In this document: positions 29,142 to 40,090 of the stretch, one piece after another | Numbering within the stretch: position 1 is the stretch's first letter | How the letters are laid out: each line of letters opens with the position of its first letter | NCBI RefSeq assembly: GCF_009296265.1 | Contig: NZ_WBJS01000001.1 | Location: forward strand, 434,001-498,000 | Direction of reading: 5' to 3' | Length of the DNA stretch: 64,000 nucleotides | DNA from: Thioclava sp. JE_KL1 | Lineage (GTDB): Bacteria; Pseudomonadota; Alphaproteobacteria; Rhodobacterales; Rhodobacteraceae | The notes under the pieces: model-generated | Told to the model about the DNA's origin: nothing | What the model saw: only the letters and a program-made list of their open reading frames with translations | Database searches by the model: none | Translations under genes and position numbers: made by a program

Positions 29142-30341
29142 TCAGCTTGCCGTGGCGACTTTTTCAGCGATCCGCGACAGCGGCTCCTGCAGCATCTGGA
29201 TCGCACGGCTCAGCTTCACCGCGTCGGATTTGCGCAGTTCGGCATCGTAGATCTTGTAGCCGCCCAGAGCGTCGGGATCGCGGTAGTCTTCGAGCATCGT
29301 CTGCACATCCGCAAAGCGCTGCGCGATGGTTTCGGCCACGTCCGGATCGATCCGCTTCAGCCCAGGCTCGAGGAAGGCGAAGGCCTGATGCGCACCTTCG
29401 ATATTGGCCGCGAAGTCCACGAGGTCGATATGGCTATAGGCCTCTTCCTCACCACTGATCTTGCCGCTTTGGACTTCTTCCAGAAGGGCCGCCGCGCCGT
29501 TGGCGAGGTCTTCCGGGCGATATTCGATCCCGCCGGACAGATCGGCGAGCATCTTGACGTTCTTCACCAGCTCCGCCGCATAGGCTTTGGTCTCGTCGGT
29601 GATTTCACCTTTTTCGAACAGGTCGCGCTCCACCGCATGGAAGCCGTGCCAGCCGACCGCCGGGTCGAGGTTCGAGGCGCGCATGTCGATCAGGTAATCG
29701 AGGTTGCCCGAGTTGTCGGTCGGGTCGGTGCCGGGAAGGACGAAGCCTTCGACGTCGGGTTCGATCCGCTCGTAGAACGGACGCGCCTGCGCATAGGCTT
29801 CCTTCGCGCCCTCCACGTCGCCTTCGTCCACTTTCGCGGCGAGGCGTTCGCTTGCCGTGACCATCGCGCCGACCATGCCTTCGACGTAATTGGCGTAGCC
29901 TGCGGTGCCTTCGTCCAGCAGATCGCCGATCGCGCTTTGCGCGCGCTGCTTGCTCTCGCCGGTCACGGTGAAGGCCACGGTGTCTTCGGCCGCGCCCGGG
30001 CAATAGATGCGATAGTCGCCACCGTCGAGCGTGACGGTGAAGCTCGACGCGGGCAGACCGGGGGCGAGGTTCTCTTTCTCGCCGAGGATGCGGCTGTCGG
30101 ACAGGAGCTCCAGCTCGGAGATCGCGGGGGCGGATTCATTGGTCACCGTGAAGGTAATCGGCCCTGCCGCCGCGCTGTCGTGATCGAGGACACATGCGCC
30201 GCCGTTATCGCCGGTCAGCGTGATCGCGACCTGCGCGGCGCCGTTATTCGTGGGCGCATCGGCCAGTGCGGGTTGCGCGAAGAACGCGGTTGCGGCGAGA
30301 AGGGGGACAGCGCGGCGGCGCGCGCGGGACGACATGTTCAT
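29142..30341 (-). CDS. efeO: Iron uptake periplasmic protein EfeO (cupredoxin-like + imelysin M75)
   Basis: The 399-residue exported protein has an N-terminal signal (ending PALADA). A cupredoxin-like domain follows, with a Cys pair in GACVLDH and YRIYCPGA. The imelysin/peptidase_M75 domain carries the metal HXXE motif in GWHGFHAVERDLF. EfeO binds iron in the periplasm and delivers it to the EfeU permease. GGAG lies 7 bases before the ATG. It sits between efeU and efeB in one operon, the standard order. Confidence 0.93.
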   Translation of the reverse strand: MNMSSRARRRAVPLLAATAFFAQPALADAPTNNGAAQVAITLTGDNGGACVLDHDSAAAGPITFTVTNESAPAISELELLSDSRILGEKENLAPGLPASSFTVTLDGGDYRIYCPGAAEDTVAFTVTGESKQRAQSAIGDLLDEGTAGYANYVEGMVGAMVTASERLAAKVDEGDVEGAKEAYAQARPFYERIEPDVEGFVLPGTDPTDNSGNLDYLIDMRASNLDPAVGWHGFHAVERDLFEKGEITDETKAYAAELVKNVKMLADLSGGIEYRPEDLANGAAALLEEVQSGKISGEEEAYSHIDLVDFAANIEGAHQAFAFLEPGLKRIDPDVAETIAQRFADVQTMLEDYRDPDALGGYKIYDAELRKSDAVKLSRAIQMLQEPLSRIAEKVATAS

Positions 30342-30379
30342 TGTCAGGCTCCTGTATTTGCTCTGCGGTTTTGGCTTGG

Positions 30380-31924
30380 TCAGAGGGACCTGGCGGGGAA
30401 AAACGGTGCGGGGCGCGCACGGGCGAGCGCGGAGGCCGCCAGTGCGAGCGCGATGAGGAAGAGGATCACGGGCAACTCTCGGGCCCAGAACTGATGCTCG
30501 ATACGGGCACGGCGCACGGAGCGCAGCGCATCGGCGGCGCCTTGCGCGGCGGCGGGGGCCATGACCCAGGCGCCGGTCGCCATGCCACCGGGGGCCATGT
30601 CGACGCGCAATGTGCGCGGCGTCGTCAGCCCGCCACCCGAGAGGCGCAGCGTCACCGCGCTACGGCCCTGCGCATCGAGAAGCGCATCGCCCGCTGTCCA
30701 GACGGTCACCTGCTCCAGCCGCGTCCACTCGGCCACGAAAGGCCCGGGGTTGCGCGCGGGGCTGACGCCCACCGGCAGCCGTCCACCCGCGAGCTGCGCA
30801 AGCGTGGCGAGATCGATCTGGCCGGGTGCGCCCGCGATCTCAGTCTGGCTCTGCACCTGGCGATGCAGGCTTGGCAGGCCCAGATGCCGCTCCGGCGTAG
30901 CCTCGGCGCCCGTCAGATCGACGCGGGTCGCACCTATCTCCAAGGTGCCTCTCTGCAAACGCAGATCGGGCCCGGCGGAGGTGTCGACATCGCCCTCCAG
31001 CACACGCGGCGCATGATCGGGCAGCGTCACCTGCGGCTGCGGCCAAAGGGCCGCGATACCGACGGCCAGCGCTGCGAAGGCGACCGCGAGAGAGCCGCGC
31101 AGCCATTGAGCCGTGCGGGGATCGGGGCGCAGTGCGCGCGGCCAATAGGTCAGCGCCGCGACCGGGATCAGATAGGCGATCCAGCCCAGCACCTCGATCA
31201 GGCGCGGATCGGCGGGAATGCCCAGAACGCCGGTGATCAGCGCCGAGCGCACCGTGCCGGGGGCCACGAGCCAGCTCAGATCGGCGATGCGCTGCTGCCC
31301 CGCCAGCAACCAGCCCGCCTCATGGGCGGAGCGCAGCGTCTGCAACACCAGCCCCGCCGCGACGAGGATCAGGAACACGCCGGTCCAACGGAAGAAGCGC
31401 CCCAGATTGAGCCGCATCCCGCCCTGCGCGATCGCCCAGCCAAGCACGACCGATGCCGCGAGGCCAAGTGCAGCACCAAGCCCCGCCCAATGTCCGGTCT
31501 GCGCGCCCGAGATGGTGGCGAGCAGGAACACGGCGGTCTCGAACCCCTCGCGCAGCACGGCGAGGAAGGCCATCGCCGCAAGTGCGACCCGGCTCCCCTG
31601 CCCCAGCGCCGCGTCGGCGTCGCGCTCGATCTGGCCCTTCAGACCTGCGGCGTGGCGCGTCATCCAGAGCACCATCAGCGTCACGAAGACGACCGCAACG
31701 GCCGCGATCACGCATTCGAGCTTTTCCTGCGCGCTATGCGGCAAAGCGGCCTCGACCAGCGCGAGCCCCGCGCCAACGCCGACGGCCAGCGCAACGGCGG
31801 CGGCGACGCCAAGCCACATCTCGGTCAAACGTTCGCCCCGGGCTCGCAGGAAGGCCGCAATGATCCCGACGATCAGCGCCGCCTCGAGCCCTTCGCGCAG
31901 GCCGATGATGAATGTTGCCAACAT
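30380..31924 (-). CDS. efeU: FTR1-family iron permease EfeU with long C-terminal extension
   Basis: The 514-residue membrane protein imports ferric or ferrous iron. The seven-helix FTR1 domain is in the first 280 residues or so, with REGLEA in helix 1 and REGFETAVF in helix 4, the iron-binding motifs. After it comes about 230 residues not found in the 276-residue E. coli EfeU: a helix, a beta-rich presumably periplasmic stretch (about 320-470), and a final membrane helix (LPVILFLIALALAASALA). The extension may replace a partner domain or dock EfeO/EfeB. The ATG at 31924 gives MLATFIIGLREGLEA, a clean N-terminus. Two iron-responsive-looking boxes lie just upstream. Confidence 0.9.
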   Translation of the reverse strand: MLATFIIGLREGLEAALIVGIIAAFLRARGERLTEMWLGVAAAVALAVGVGAGLALVEAALPHSAQEKLECVIAAVAVVFVTLMVLWMTRHAAGLKGQIERDADAALGQGSRVALAAMAFLAVLREGFETAVFLLATISGAQTGHWAGLGAALGLAASVVLGWAIAQGGMRLNLGRFFRWTGVFLILVAAGLVLQTLRSAHEAGWLLAGQQRIADLSWLVAPGTVRSALITGVLGIPADPRLIEVLGWIAYLIPVAALTYWPRALRPDPRTAQWLRGSLAVAFAALAVGIAALWPQPQVTLPDHAPRVLEGDVDTSAGPDLRLQRGTLEIGATRVDLTGAEATPERHLGLPSLHRQVQSQTEIAGAPGQIDLATLAQLAGGRLPVGVSPARNPGPFVAEWTRLEQVTVWTAGDALLDAQGRSAVTLRLSGGGLTTPRTLRVDMAPGGMATGAWVMAPAAAQGAADALRSVRRARIEHQFWARELPVILFLIALALAASALARARPAPFFPARSL

Positions 31925-31945
31925 GCCGTGGGCACCCCGTCGATT

Positions 31946-31964
31946 CCCGAGTAAATTGATTGGG
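31946..31964. promoter_or_regulatory. IscR/iron-Rhodo-box-like operator 1 upstream of efeU
   Basis: CCCGAGTAAATTGATTGGG lies 22 bp upstream of the efeU start. On the other strand it reads CAATTTACTCGGG, a core I recall from type 1 IscR sites in enterobacteria. In Rhodobacter, IscR has been linked to the iron-Rhodo-box. This points to iron or Fe-S control of the efe operon. The identification is from memory of the motif, not from a scan. Confidence 0.5.
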
Positions 31965-32004
31965 TATTCGTTAGTGGCGCAGATCGGCGGGCGCAACCCC
32001 TTTT

Positions 32005-32021
32005 CCGAGTAAATTGCTCGG
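32005..32021. promoter_or_regulatory. IscR/iron-Rhodo-box-like operator 2 (CCGAG-N7-CTCGG)
   Basis: CCGAGTAAATTGCTCGG repeats the 12-bp core CCGAGTAAATTG of box 1, 58 bp away, and here forms a perfect 5-bp inverted repeat. The site lies between divergent efeU and gnd, so it could act on either promoter. Two copies of the same core in one intergenic region argue for a real operator pair. Confidence 0.5.
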
Positions 32022-32202
32022 ATTCTTGAAGTCGCATTTCTTCGCCCCTGCCGTTGCGGGCGATTTGCAACTTCCGCCATCTTGGGGCAATTCGTGCGGG
32101 TCGCCCTCGCAGCGCCGCGCAATCAGGCGGTCCGGCGCAGCGAAAGAGACACGATCCGGGCGCCTGAAGTGGCCCGCATGCAACAATTTCGGAGGCCGTA
32201 TC

Positions 32203-33612
32203 TTGGCACAATCGCAAATCGGGCTGATCGGCCTTGGCACCATGGGCGGGATGCTCGCCCTCAATATCGCGGAAAAAGGGTTCGACATTTCGGTGTTCAA
32301 CCGCACCACCAGCGTCACCAAGTCCTTCCATGAAAACGCGGGCGAGCTGGCGTCGAAAATCACGCCCTGCGAAAATCTCGAAGACCTCGTGGCCTCGATC
32401 GCGAAACCGCGCGCGATCATCCTGATGGTCCCCGCAGGCGAGCCGGTCGACCAGCAGATCGCGGCGCTGCGTGCCCATCTCGACGCGGATGATCTGATCA
32501 TCGACGCGGGCAACGCGAATTTCCACGACACCGAGCGCCGTGCGGAAGAAGCGGCGAAGGCGGGGCCCCGTTTCCTCGGCATCGGCGTTTCCGGCGGCGA
32601 AGAAGGCGCGCGCCACGGGCCCGCGATCATGGGCGGCGGCGAGCAGCAGGACTGGGACCGCGTGGCTCCGATCCTCAACGCGATCGCGGCCAAATTCGAC
32701 GGCACGCCCTGCGCCGGCTTCATGGGCAAGGGCGGTTCGGGCCATTTCGTCAAAGCCGTTCATAACGGGATCGAATATGCCGACATGCAGATGATCGCAG
32801 AGACCTATGGCGTGATGCGCGACGGGCTGGGGCTGAACTCGCAGGCCTGCGGCGAGATCTTCGCGAAATGGGACGAAGGCGCGCTGAAATCCTACCTGAT
32901 CGAGATTTCCGGCAAAGTCGCCCGCGCCACCGACCCCGAGAGTGGCGAGCCGATGCTCGACATCATCCGCGACCGCGCGGGCCAGAAAGGCACCGGCCGC
33001 TGGACCGTGATCGAGGCGCAGCATCTGGCGGCCCCCGTGCCGGTGATCGAAGCGGCCGTGATGGCGCGCAACCTGTCGTCGCGGCTCGATGCGCGCAAGC
33101 AGGGCGAGGACATGTTCGGCGCGGCTCCCGAGGCGCTGCCTGAGGGCGCGCTAAGCGCGGATGATCTGGAGAACGCGCTGATCGCGGGCAAGATCCTGTG
33201 CTACGCCCAAGGCTTCGAGCTGCTGCGCTCGGCCAATGCGCCCTTCGACTGGGATCTGCCGCTGCCCGACATCGCGCTGGTCTGGCGCGACGGCTGCATC
33301 ATCCGCTCGGCGATGCTCGACGATATGGCGAGCGCGCTGAGCGAGTCGCCCGATCGCAACCTGATGTATGCGCCCTATTTCGCGGATCTTCTGAAGGCGC
33401 ATCACGGCGCGCTGCGCAAGGTCGTCAGCATTGCCGCGGCCCACGGTCTGGCGGTTCCGGCCCTGTCGATGGCGCTGAGCTATTTCGACACGATGCGCAC
33501 CGCGCGCGGCACTGCGAACATGATCCAGGGCCAGCGCGATTTCTTTGGCGCGCATGGGTTCGAGCGCACCGACCGCGAGGGTGGCGACTTCCACGGCCCC
33601 TGGGCGATGTAA
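32203..33612 (+). CDS. gnd: 6-phosphogluconate dehydrogenase, decarboxylating
   Basis: The 469-residue oxidative pentose-phosphate enzyme makes ribulose-5-P, CO2 and NADPH. It has the NADP fold IGLIGLGTMGGMLALNIAEKG, the substrate segment GVSGGEEGARHGPAIMGGG and the catalytic HFVKAVHNGIEYADMQ (Lys, His, Asn). The late SRLDARK and the full length match the homodimeric type. No ATG fits the start. A TTG at 32203 lies 7 bases after GGAGG and gives a standard N-terminus (MAQSQIGLIGLG), so TTG initiation is inferred. It is monocistronic with its own terminator. Confidence 0.95.
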   Translation: MAQSQIGLIGLGTMGGMLALNIAEKGFDISVFNRTTSVTKSFHENAGELASKITPCENLEDLVASIAKPRAIILMVPAGEPVDQQIAALRAHLDADDLIIDAGNANFHDTERRAEEAAKAGPRFLGIGVSGGEEGARHGPAIMGGGEQQDWDRVAPILNAIAAKFDGTPCAGFMGKGGSGHFVKAVHNGIEYADMQMIAETYGVMRDGLGLNSQACGEIFAKWDEGALKSYLIEISGKVARATDPESGEPMLDIIRDRAGQKGTGRWTVIEAQHLAAPVPVIEAAVMARNLSSRLDARKQGEDMFGAAPEALPEGALSADDLENALIAGKILCYAQGFELLRSANAPFDWDLPLPDIALVWRDGCIIRSAMLDDMASALSESPDRNLMYAPYFADLLKAHHGALRKVVSIAAAHGLAVPALSMALSYFDTMRTARGTANMIQGQRDFFGAHGFERTDREGGDFHGPWAM

Positions 33613-33636
33613 GCGCGCCCGTTTGCTGAAAGATCA

Positions 33637-33670
33637 CCGCCCGCGACCCCAGCAGAGTCGCGGGCGGTTT
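33637..33670 (+). terminator. Intrinsic terminator of gnd
   Basis: An 11-bp perfect stem (CCGCCCGCGAC/GTCGCGGGCGG) with a 9-base loop is followed by TTT, 24 bp after the gnd stop. Confidence 0.8.
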
Positions 33671-33750
33671 CCGTTTCGCGGGGCGTCAGACGCCACGAAC
33701 CATGCACCGCAATCACGAGTTCGTGTACGCCCCAACCGCGTCCGCCCCGC

Positions 33751-33764
33751 TTGATCCCCATCAA
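33751..33764. promoter_or_regulatory. FNR/FnrL box, perfect TTGAT-CCCC-ATCAA
   Basis: The site matches the FNR consensus TTGAT-N4-ATCAA exactly. Its centre (33757.5) lies 41.5 bases before an A at 33799, with TACCCT at 33787-33792 as a plausible -10. That is the class II activator position. It implies activation of the SDR/N-ATPase operon by FnrL when oxygen is low. Confidence 0.75.
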
Positions 33765-33786
33765 AGTCCTAAAGCACCGAGATCGT

Positions 33787-33792
33787 TACCCT
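33787..33792 (+). promoter_or_regulatory. Candidate -10 (TACCCT) of the FNR-dependent SDR/N-ATPase promoter
   Basis: TACCCT matches the key first, second and last bases of the -10 consensus. It lies 22 bases after the FNR box, as in class II FNR promoters where the box replaces the -35. The expected start is A33799, 25 bases before the ATG at 33824. Confidence 0.5.
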
Positions 33793-33823
33793 CTGCGCAT
33801 GCAAAACGGAGGCCGGGACTGCT

Positions 33824-36367
<2,544 letters not shown>

Positions 36368-36371
<4 letters not shown>

Positions 36372-36664
36372 CCGACTCGCCGGAAGACCCGGAACAGACG
36401 GAGGAGCCGATGGAGAGCGCCGCGCGCCGCCACGCCGCCCGGACCGAGAAGGCGCGCCGGGAGGGAGAGATCCCACTGGGCCGCCGCTTGGGCCAGATCG
36501 GTGTGCTCGGATGGATCGTCGTGCTGCCGATGCTCGCGGGGGCCGCGGGCGGCAGATGGATCGACCGGAGCGCCCAGTCGGGCATCTTCTGGACCGCCGC
36601 GCTGATGATGGTGGGGCTTGTCGTGGGGTGCTGGCTGGGCTGGCGCTGGGTGCAGCAGCAATGA
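36368..36664 (+). CDS. atpQ: N-ATPase AtpQ (AtpI-like small membrane protein)
   Basis: The 98-residue protein has a charged, hydrophilic N-terminus and two membrane helices (IGVLGWIVVLPMLAGAAGG and FWTAALMMVGLVVGCWLG), the layout of AtpI/AtpQ. It probably helps assemble the c ring. The call rests on position between epsilon and AtpR in the N-ATPase order plus topology. ATGA overlaps bind it to both neighbours. Confidence 0.8.
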
Positions 36665-36933
36665 GCGCGGTGGAGTTTCTTATTGGCGCAGGCGCCCTGA
36701 TACTCGGTATCGGCGTGGGCCTCGTGCATTTCGCGCTGCTGCGGGCGGGCACGGATGCGATGCTTCTCGAAAGCAAGGCGCTGAAGGCGATCGCGCTGAC
36801 CGTGCTGCGCTTCGGGCTGACGATCGGGGTTCTCGTGGGCTGCGCGCTACTGGGTGCCGTGCCGCTGCTGGCGGCGGCGCTCGGGATCGGCATCGGGCGG
36901 ATGCTCACCCTGCGACGCGCGAGGTCCGCATGA
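36661..36933 (+). CDS. atpR: N-ATPase AtpR (small three-helix membrane protein)
   Basis: The 90-residue, very hydrophobic protein has three predicted membrane helices and a basic tail (LTLRRARSA). AtpR is a hallmark of N-ATPases and is thought to aid the c ring. Identification is by position between AtpQ and subunit a and by topology. The ATG at 36661 overlaps the atpQ stop, and the stop overlaps atpB (ATGA). Confidence 0.82.
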   Translation: MSAVEFLIGAGALILGIGVGLVHFALLRAGTDAMLLESKALKAIALTVLRFGLTIGVLVGCALLGAVPLLAAALGIGIGRMLTLRRARSA

Positions 36934-37616
36934 ATTCGCCGCTGGAGACCACCGTGCTGTTCTGGATCGGCCCGGTGCCGATCACGCAACCCGTCGTCAC
37001 GACATGGGTGATGATGGTGGTGATCGTGGCCGGGTGCTACGCGCTGACCCGAAACCTGAGCCTCAAGCCCCGACGGCGCCAAGCGGCGTTGGAACTGCTG
37101 GTGACGGTGCTAGACACCCAGATCCGCGAGACGATGAGCGTAGAGCCCGACCGCTACCGCACTTTCCTCGGCGGACTGTTCCTGTTCATCCTGATCGCGA
37201 ACTGGTCCTCGCTGATCCCGGGGGTGGAGCCGCCAACCGCCAACCTCGAAACCGACGCGGCCCTTGCGCTGCTCGTCTTCGTTGCGGTGATCGTCTACGG
37301 CATCCGCGCGGGCGGCGTGCGCGGCTACCTGCGCAGCTTTGCGATGCCGACGCCGCTGATGATCCCGCTCAACCTCGTCGAGACGCTGACGCGCAGCTTT
37401 TCGCTGCTGATCCGCCTGTTCGGCAACATCATGAGCGGGGTCTTCGTGATCGGCATCGTGCTTTCGCTTGCGGGGCTGTTCGTGCCGATCCCCTTCATGG
37501 CGCTCGATCTGCTGACCGGCCTTGTCCAAGCCTACATCTTTACCGTCCTCGCCATGGTTTTCATCGCGGCGGCAGTGGCGGAATCCCAAACCTCCCACGA
37601 ATCCGGAAAGGACTGA
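36930..37616 (+). CDS. atpB: N-ATPase Fo subunit a
   Basis: The 228-residue stator membrane subunit carries the ion half-channels. The essential Arg of helix 4 is in SLLIRLFGNIMSG, and IANWSSLIPGVEPPTA is the typical loop of this family. It is shorter than E. coli subunit a (271), normal for the N-type. It overlaps atpR by ATGA and precedes the c gene by 2 bp. Confidence 0.92.
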   Translation: MNSPLETTVLFWIGPVPITQPVVTTWVMMVVIVAGCYALTRNLSLKPRRRQAALELLVTVLDTQIRETMSVEPDRYRTFLGGLFLFILIANWSSLIPGVEPPTANLETDAALALLVFVAVIVYGIRAGGVRGYLRSFAMPTPLMIPLNLVETLTRSFSLLIRLFGNIMSGVFVIGIVLSLAGLFVPIPFMALDLLTGLVQAYIFTVLAMVFIAAAVAESQTSHESGKD

Positions 37617-37618
37617 CT

Positions 37619-37864
37619 ATGGAATATATTGAAGTGGCGAGCGTTATCTCGGCCGCCGCGGCGGTAGCCTTCGGGGCGCTCGGCCCCGCGCTTGGCGAAG
37701 GGCGCTCGGTCGCGGCTGCAATGGACGCGATCGCCCGCCAGCCCGAGGCCGCGAACGCGATTTCGCGCACGCTCTTCGTCGGGCTCGCGATGATCGAGAC
37801 GACGGCGATCTACTGCCTCGTGATCGCGCTTCTGCTGCTGTTCGCCAACCCGTTCATCGGCTGA
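37619..37864 (+). CDS. atpE: N-ATPase Fo subunit c, with sodium-type ion site
   Basis: The 81-residue hairpin forms the rotor ring. The ion-binding carboxylate Glu60 sits in MIETTAIY, and a second Glu27 sits in GPALGEGRS of helix 1. Aligned by eye to the Ilyobacter c subunit, Glu60, Thr61, Thr62 and Tyr65 fall at Na+-ligand positions E65, S66, T67 and Y70. Glu27 is at the Q32 position. This fits Na+ rather than H+ transport; it is inference from residues. The loop ARQPEA is standard. Confidence 0.93.
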   Translation: MEYIEVASVISAAAAVAFGALGPALGEGRSVAAAMDAIARQPEAANAISRTLFVGLAMIETTAIYCLVIALLLLFANPFIG

Positions 37865-37866
37865 TC

Positions 37867-38601
37867 ATGACACTGGACTGGTGGACGCTCGGGCTGCAGA
37901 CGCTCAATGCGGCGGTGCTGATCTGGCTTCTGAGCCGGGTGCTTTGGCGCCCGATCGTGAGTGCCATTCAGGCGCGTCAGGCCGAAGCGGATAAGCAATT
38001 GAGCGACGCGAGCGAGACCGCGCGCAAAGCCGATGAGGCGAAGGCCCAGGCCGAGGCGGAGCTCGATCAGGTCGGTACGCGCAAGTCCGAGATGCTGGCG
38101 CAGGCCCAGACCGAAGCTGAAGCCGCGCGCAAGGCGCTTCTGGATCACGCCCGCGCAGAGGCCGCCGATATGGCCCGCACCGCAGAGGCCGAACGCGCCG
38201 CCCGCGCGGAGGAAGCCGAGGCGCGCTATGCCGCCCGCGCCGCCGATCTGGCGCAGCGCATGGCCGAACGGATCGGCGCGCGCCTGTCGCGGCCCGCATT
38301 GCTCGAAGCTTACGCAACGGATCTTCTGGCGCAGGTCGCGGCCCTCGACACCGAAGATCGCGCCGCGCTCGGCTCGGAGAAACTCATGCTGCGGATCAGC
38401 GAGGCGACAGAGGCCGGTTACGGGGAGGCTTTCGCCGACCGCCTCGGGAAGACCTTGGGCGAAGAGATCCGCCCCGCCATCAAGACGGATGCGGAGCTGA
38501 TCTGCGGCCTCGCGCTGGAGACCAAGCACCTGCACCTCGAAAGCTCATGGGCCGCCGATCTCGCCCGGATGCGCAAGGAGGTGGCCAATGACACCCAATG
38601 A
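37867..38601 (+). CDS. atpF: N-ATPase subunit b with delta-like C-terminus
   Basis: The 244-residue protein has one N-terminal membrane helix ([18 protein letters not shown]) and a long Ala/Glu/Arg-rich coiled coil (about 35-145). A C-terminal region follows whose [19 protein letters not shown] and [13 protein letters not shown] resemble the end of delta/OSCP (D-x-x-LI-G-L, then S-x-x-x-x-L-x-x-x). No separate delta gene exists in the operon, so this subunit probably joins stator and head by itself. It overlaps atpA by 14 bp. Confidence 0.88.
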   Translation: MTLDWWTLGLQTLNAAVLIWLLSRVLWRPIVSAIQARQAEADKQLSDASETARKADEAKAQAEAELDQVGTRKSEMLAQAQTEAEAARKALLDHARAEAADMARTAEAERAARAEEAEARYAARAADLAQRMAERIGARLSRPALLEAYATDLLAQVAALDTEDRAALGSEKLMLRISEATEAGYGEAFADRLGKTLGEEIRPAIKTDAELICGLALETKHLHLESSWAADLARMRKEVANDTQ

Positions 38602-40090
38602 TCCCGACGAGTGGCTGGACCGCAGTCTCGAGGCCATCGCGCGTGCGCCGCTCGGTCCCGTCGTGCGCCGCAGCGGGCGGGTGGAGCGCGTGTCCGACGG
38701 CGTCGCGATGGTGTCGGGCCTGCCCGAGGCCCGCGCCGGCGAGCGGCTGGTCTTCGAGGGCGGGCAATCGGGCTTCGTCCATGTGCTCGACGAAGAGACC
38801 CTCGCGGCGGTGCTGCTCGACGATATCGCGGGCGTCGCGCAGGGCGATGCGGTCACCGGCACGGGCGACGTGATGCGGGTGCCGGTCGGGCCGGAACTGC
38901 TGGGCCGGATCGTCGATCCGCTCGGGCGCCCCCTCGACGGGCTCGGGCCCATCACGACCACGGCCAAGCACCCGGTCGAACGCCCCGCCCCGGCGATCAT
39001 CGACCGCGCGGCGGTGGTGCAGCCGATGCAGACCGGCACGCTGGTGGTGGATGCCCTCTTCGCACTTGGCCGCGGCCAGCGCGAGCTGATCGTCGGCGAC
39101 CGCGCGACCGGCAAGACGACGATCGCGCTCGACACGATCCTGAACCAGAAGGACGGCGACGTGACCTCGGTCTATGTCGCGATCGGGCAGAAAACCTCCT
39201 CGGTGGAGCGCGTGATCGAAACCCTTCGGCGCAACGGGGCACTGGCGCGCACCATCGTCGTGGTGGCCGGGCCGTCGACGCCGCCGGGGATGCAATGGCT
39301 CGCCCCGTTCGCAGGCATGACGATGGCCGAAGAACTGCGCGACACCGGCGGCCACGCGCTGATCGTGCTGGACGACCTCACGCGCCACGCCGCCTCGCAT
39401 CGCGAGCTTGCGCTCCTGACCCGCCAGACGCCGGGGCGCGAGGCCTATCCGGGCGATATCTTCTATCTTCACGCCCGGCTTCTGGAACGCGCCGCACGGC
39501 TGTCGGACGCATTGGGCAGCGGCACGCTGACCGCGCTGCCGATTGCCGAGACAGATGCGGGCAACCTCGCGGCCTTCATCCCGACCAACCTGATCTCGAT
39601 CACCGACGGGCAGATCGCGCTGGACGCCAAACTGTTCAACCGCGGCCAGAAACCCGCCGTGGATGTCGGCACTTCGGTCAGCCGGGTCGGCGGCAAGACG
39701 CAGGCGCGCAGTTTGCGCGACGCGGCGGAGTCGATGCGGCTCGATTACGCGCAGTTCCTTGAATTGGAGATTTTCACGCGTTTCGGGGGGATGCCCGATA
39801 CGCGGGTGAAGGCGCAGCTTGCGCGCGGGCGGGCGGTGCGCGCGGTGCTGGCCCAGATCCAGCACGCGCCGCTGCGCCTCGCCGATGAGGTGGCGCTGGT
39901 TCTGGCGGTGCAGACGGGGCTTCTCGACGGGTTGGAACCCGAGCAGATCGACGCCCTGCGCGCGGCGCTGCCCGATGCGCTCGATGCCGCGGGGCTGTCG
40001 GGGGCGGATTTCTCTGCCACGCTCAGTGAGGGCCTGCAAGATCAGATCGTGCAATGCCTGAAAGGGCTTTTGCCGGAGCCTGCGAAATGA
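38588..40090 (+). CDS. atpA: N-ATPase F1 subunit alpha
   Basis: The 500-residue subunit forms the non-catalytic nucleotide site. Walker A is GDRATGKT (170-177), followed by the alpha motif [16 protein letters not shown] and the arginine-finger segment [22 protein letters not shown] precedes the ATG inside the end of atpF. It ends with an ATGA overlap to atpG. Confidence 0.94.
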   Translation: MTPNDPDEWLDRSLEAIARAPLGPVVRRSGRVERVSDGVAMVSGLPEARAGERLVFEGGQSGFVHVLDEETLAAVLLDDIAGVAQGDAVTGTGDVMRVPVGPELLGRIVDPLGRPLDGLGPITTTAKHPVERPAPAIIDRAAVVQPMQTGTLVVDALFALGRGQRELIVGDRATGKTTIALDTILNQKDGDVTSVYVAIGQKTSSVERVIETLRRNGALARTIVVVAGPSTPPGMQWLAPFAGMTMAEELRDTGGHALIVLDDLTRHAASHRELALLTRQTPGREAYPGDIFYLHARLLERAARLSDALGSGTLTALPIAETDAGNLAAFIPTNLISITDGQIALDAKLFNRGQKPAVDVGTSVSRVGGKTQARSLRDAAESMRLDYAQFLELEIFTRFGGMPDTRVKAQLARGRAVRAVLAQIQHAPLRLADEVALVLAVQTGLLDGLEPEQIDALRAALPDALDAAGLSGADFSATLSEGLQDQIVQCLKGLLPEPAK

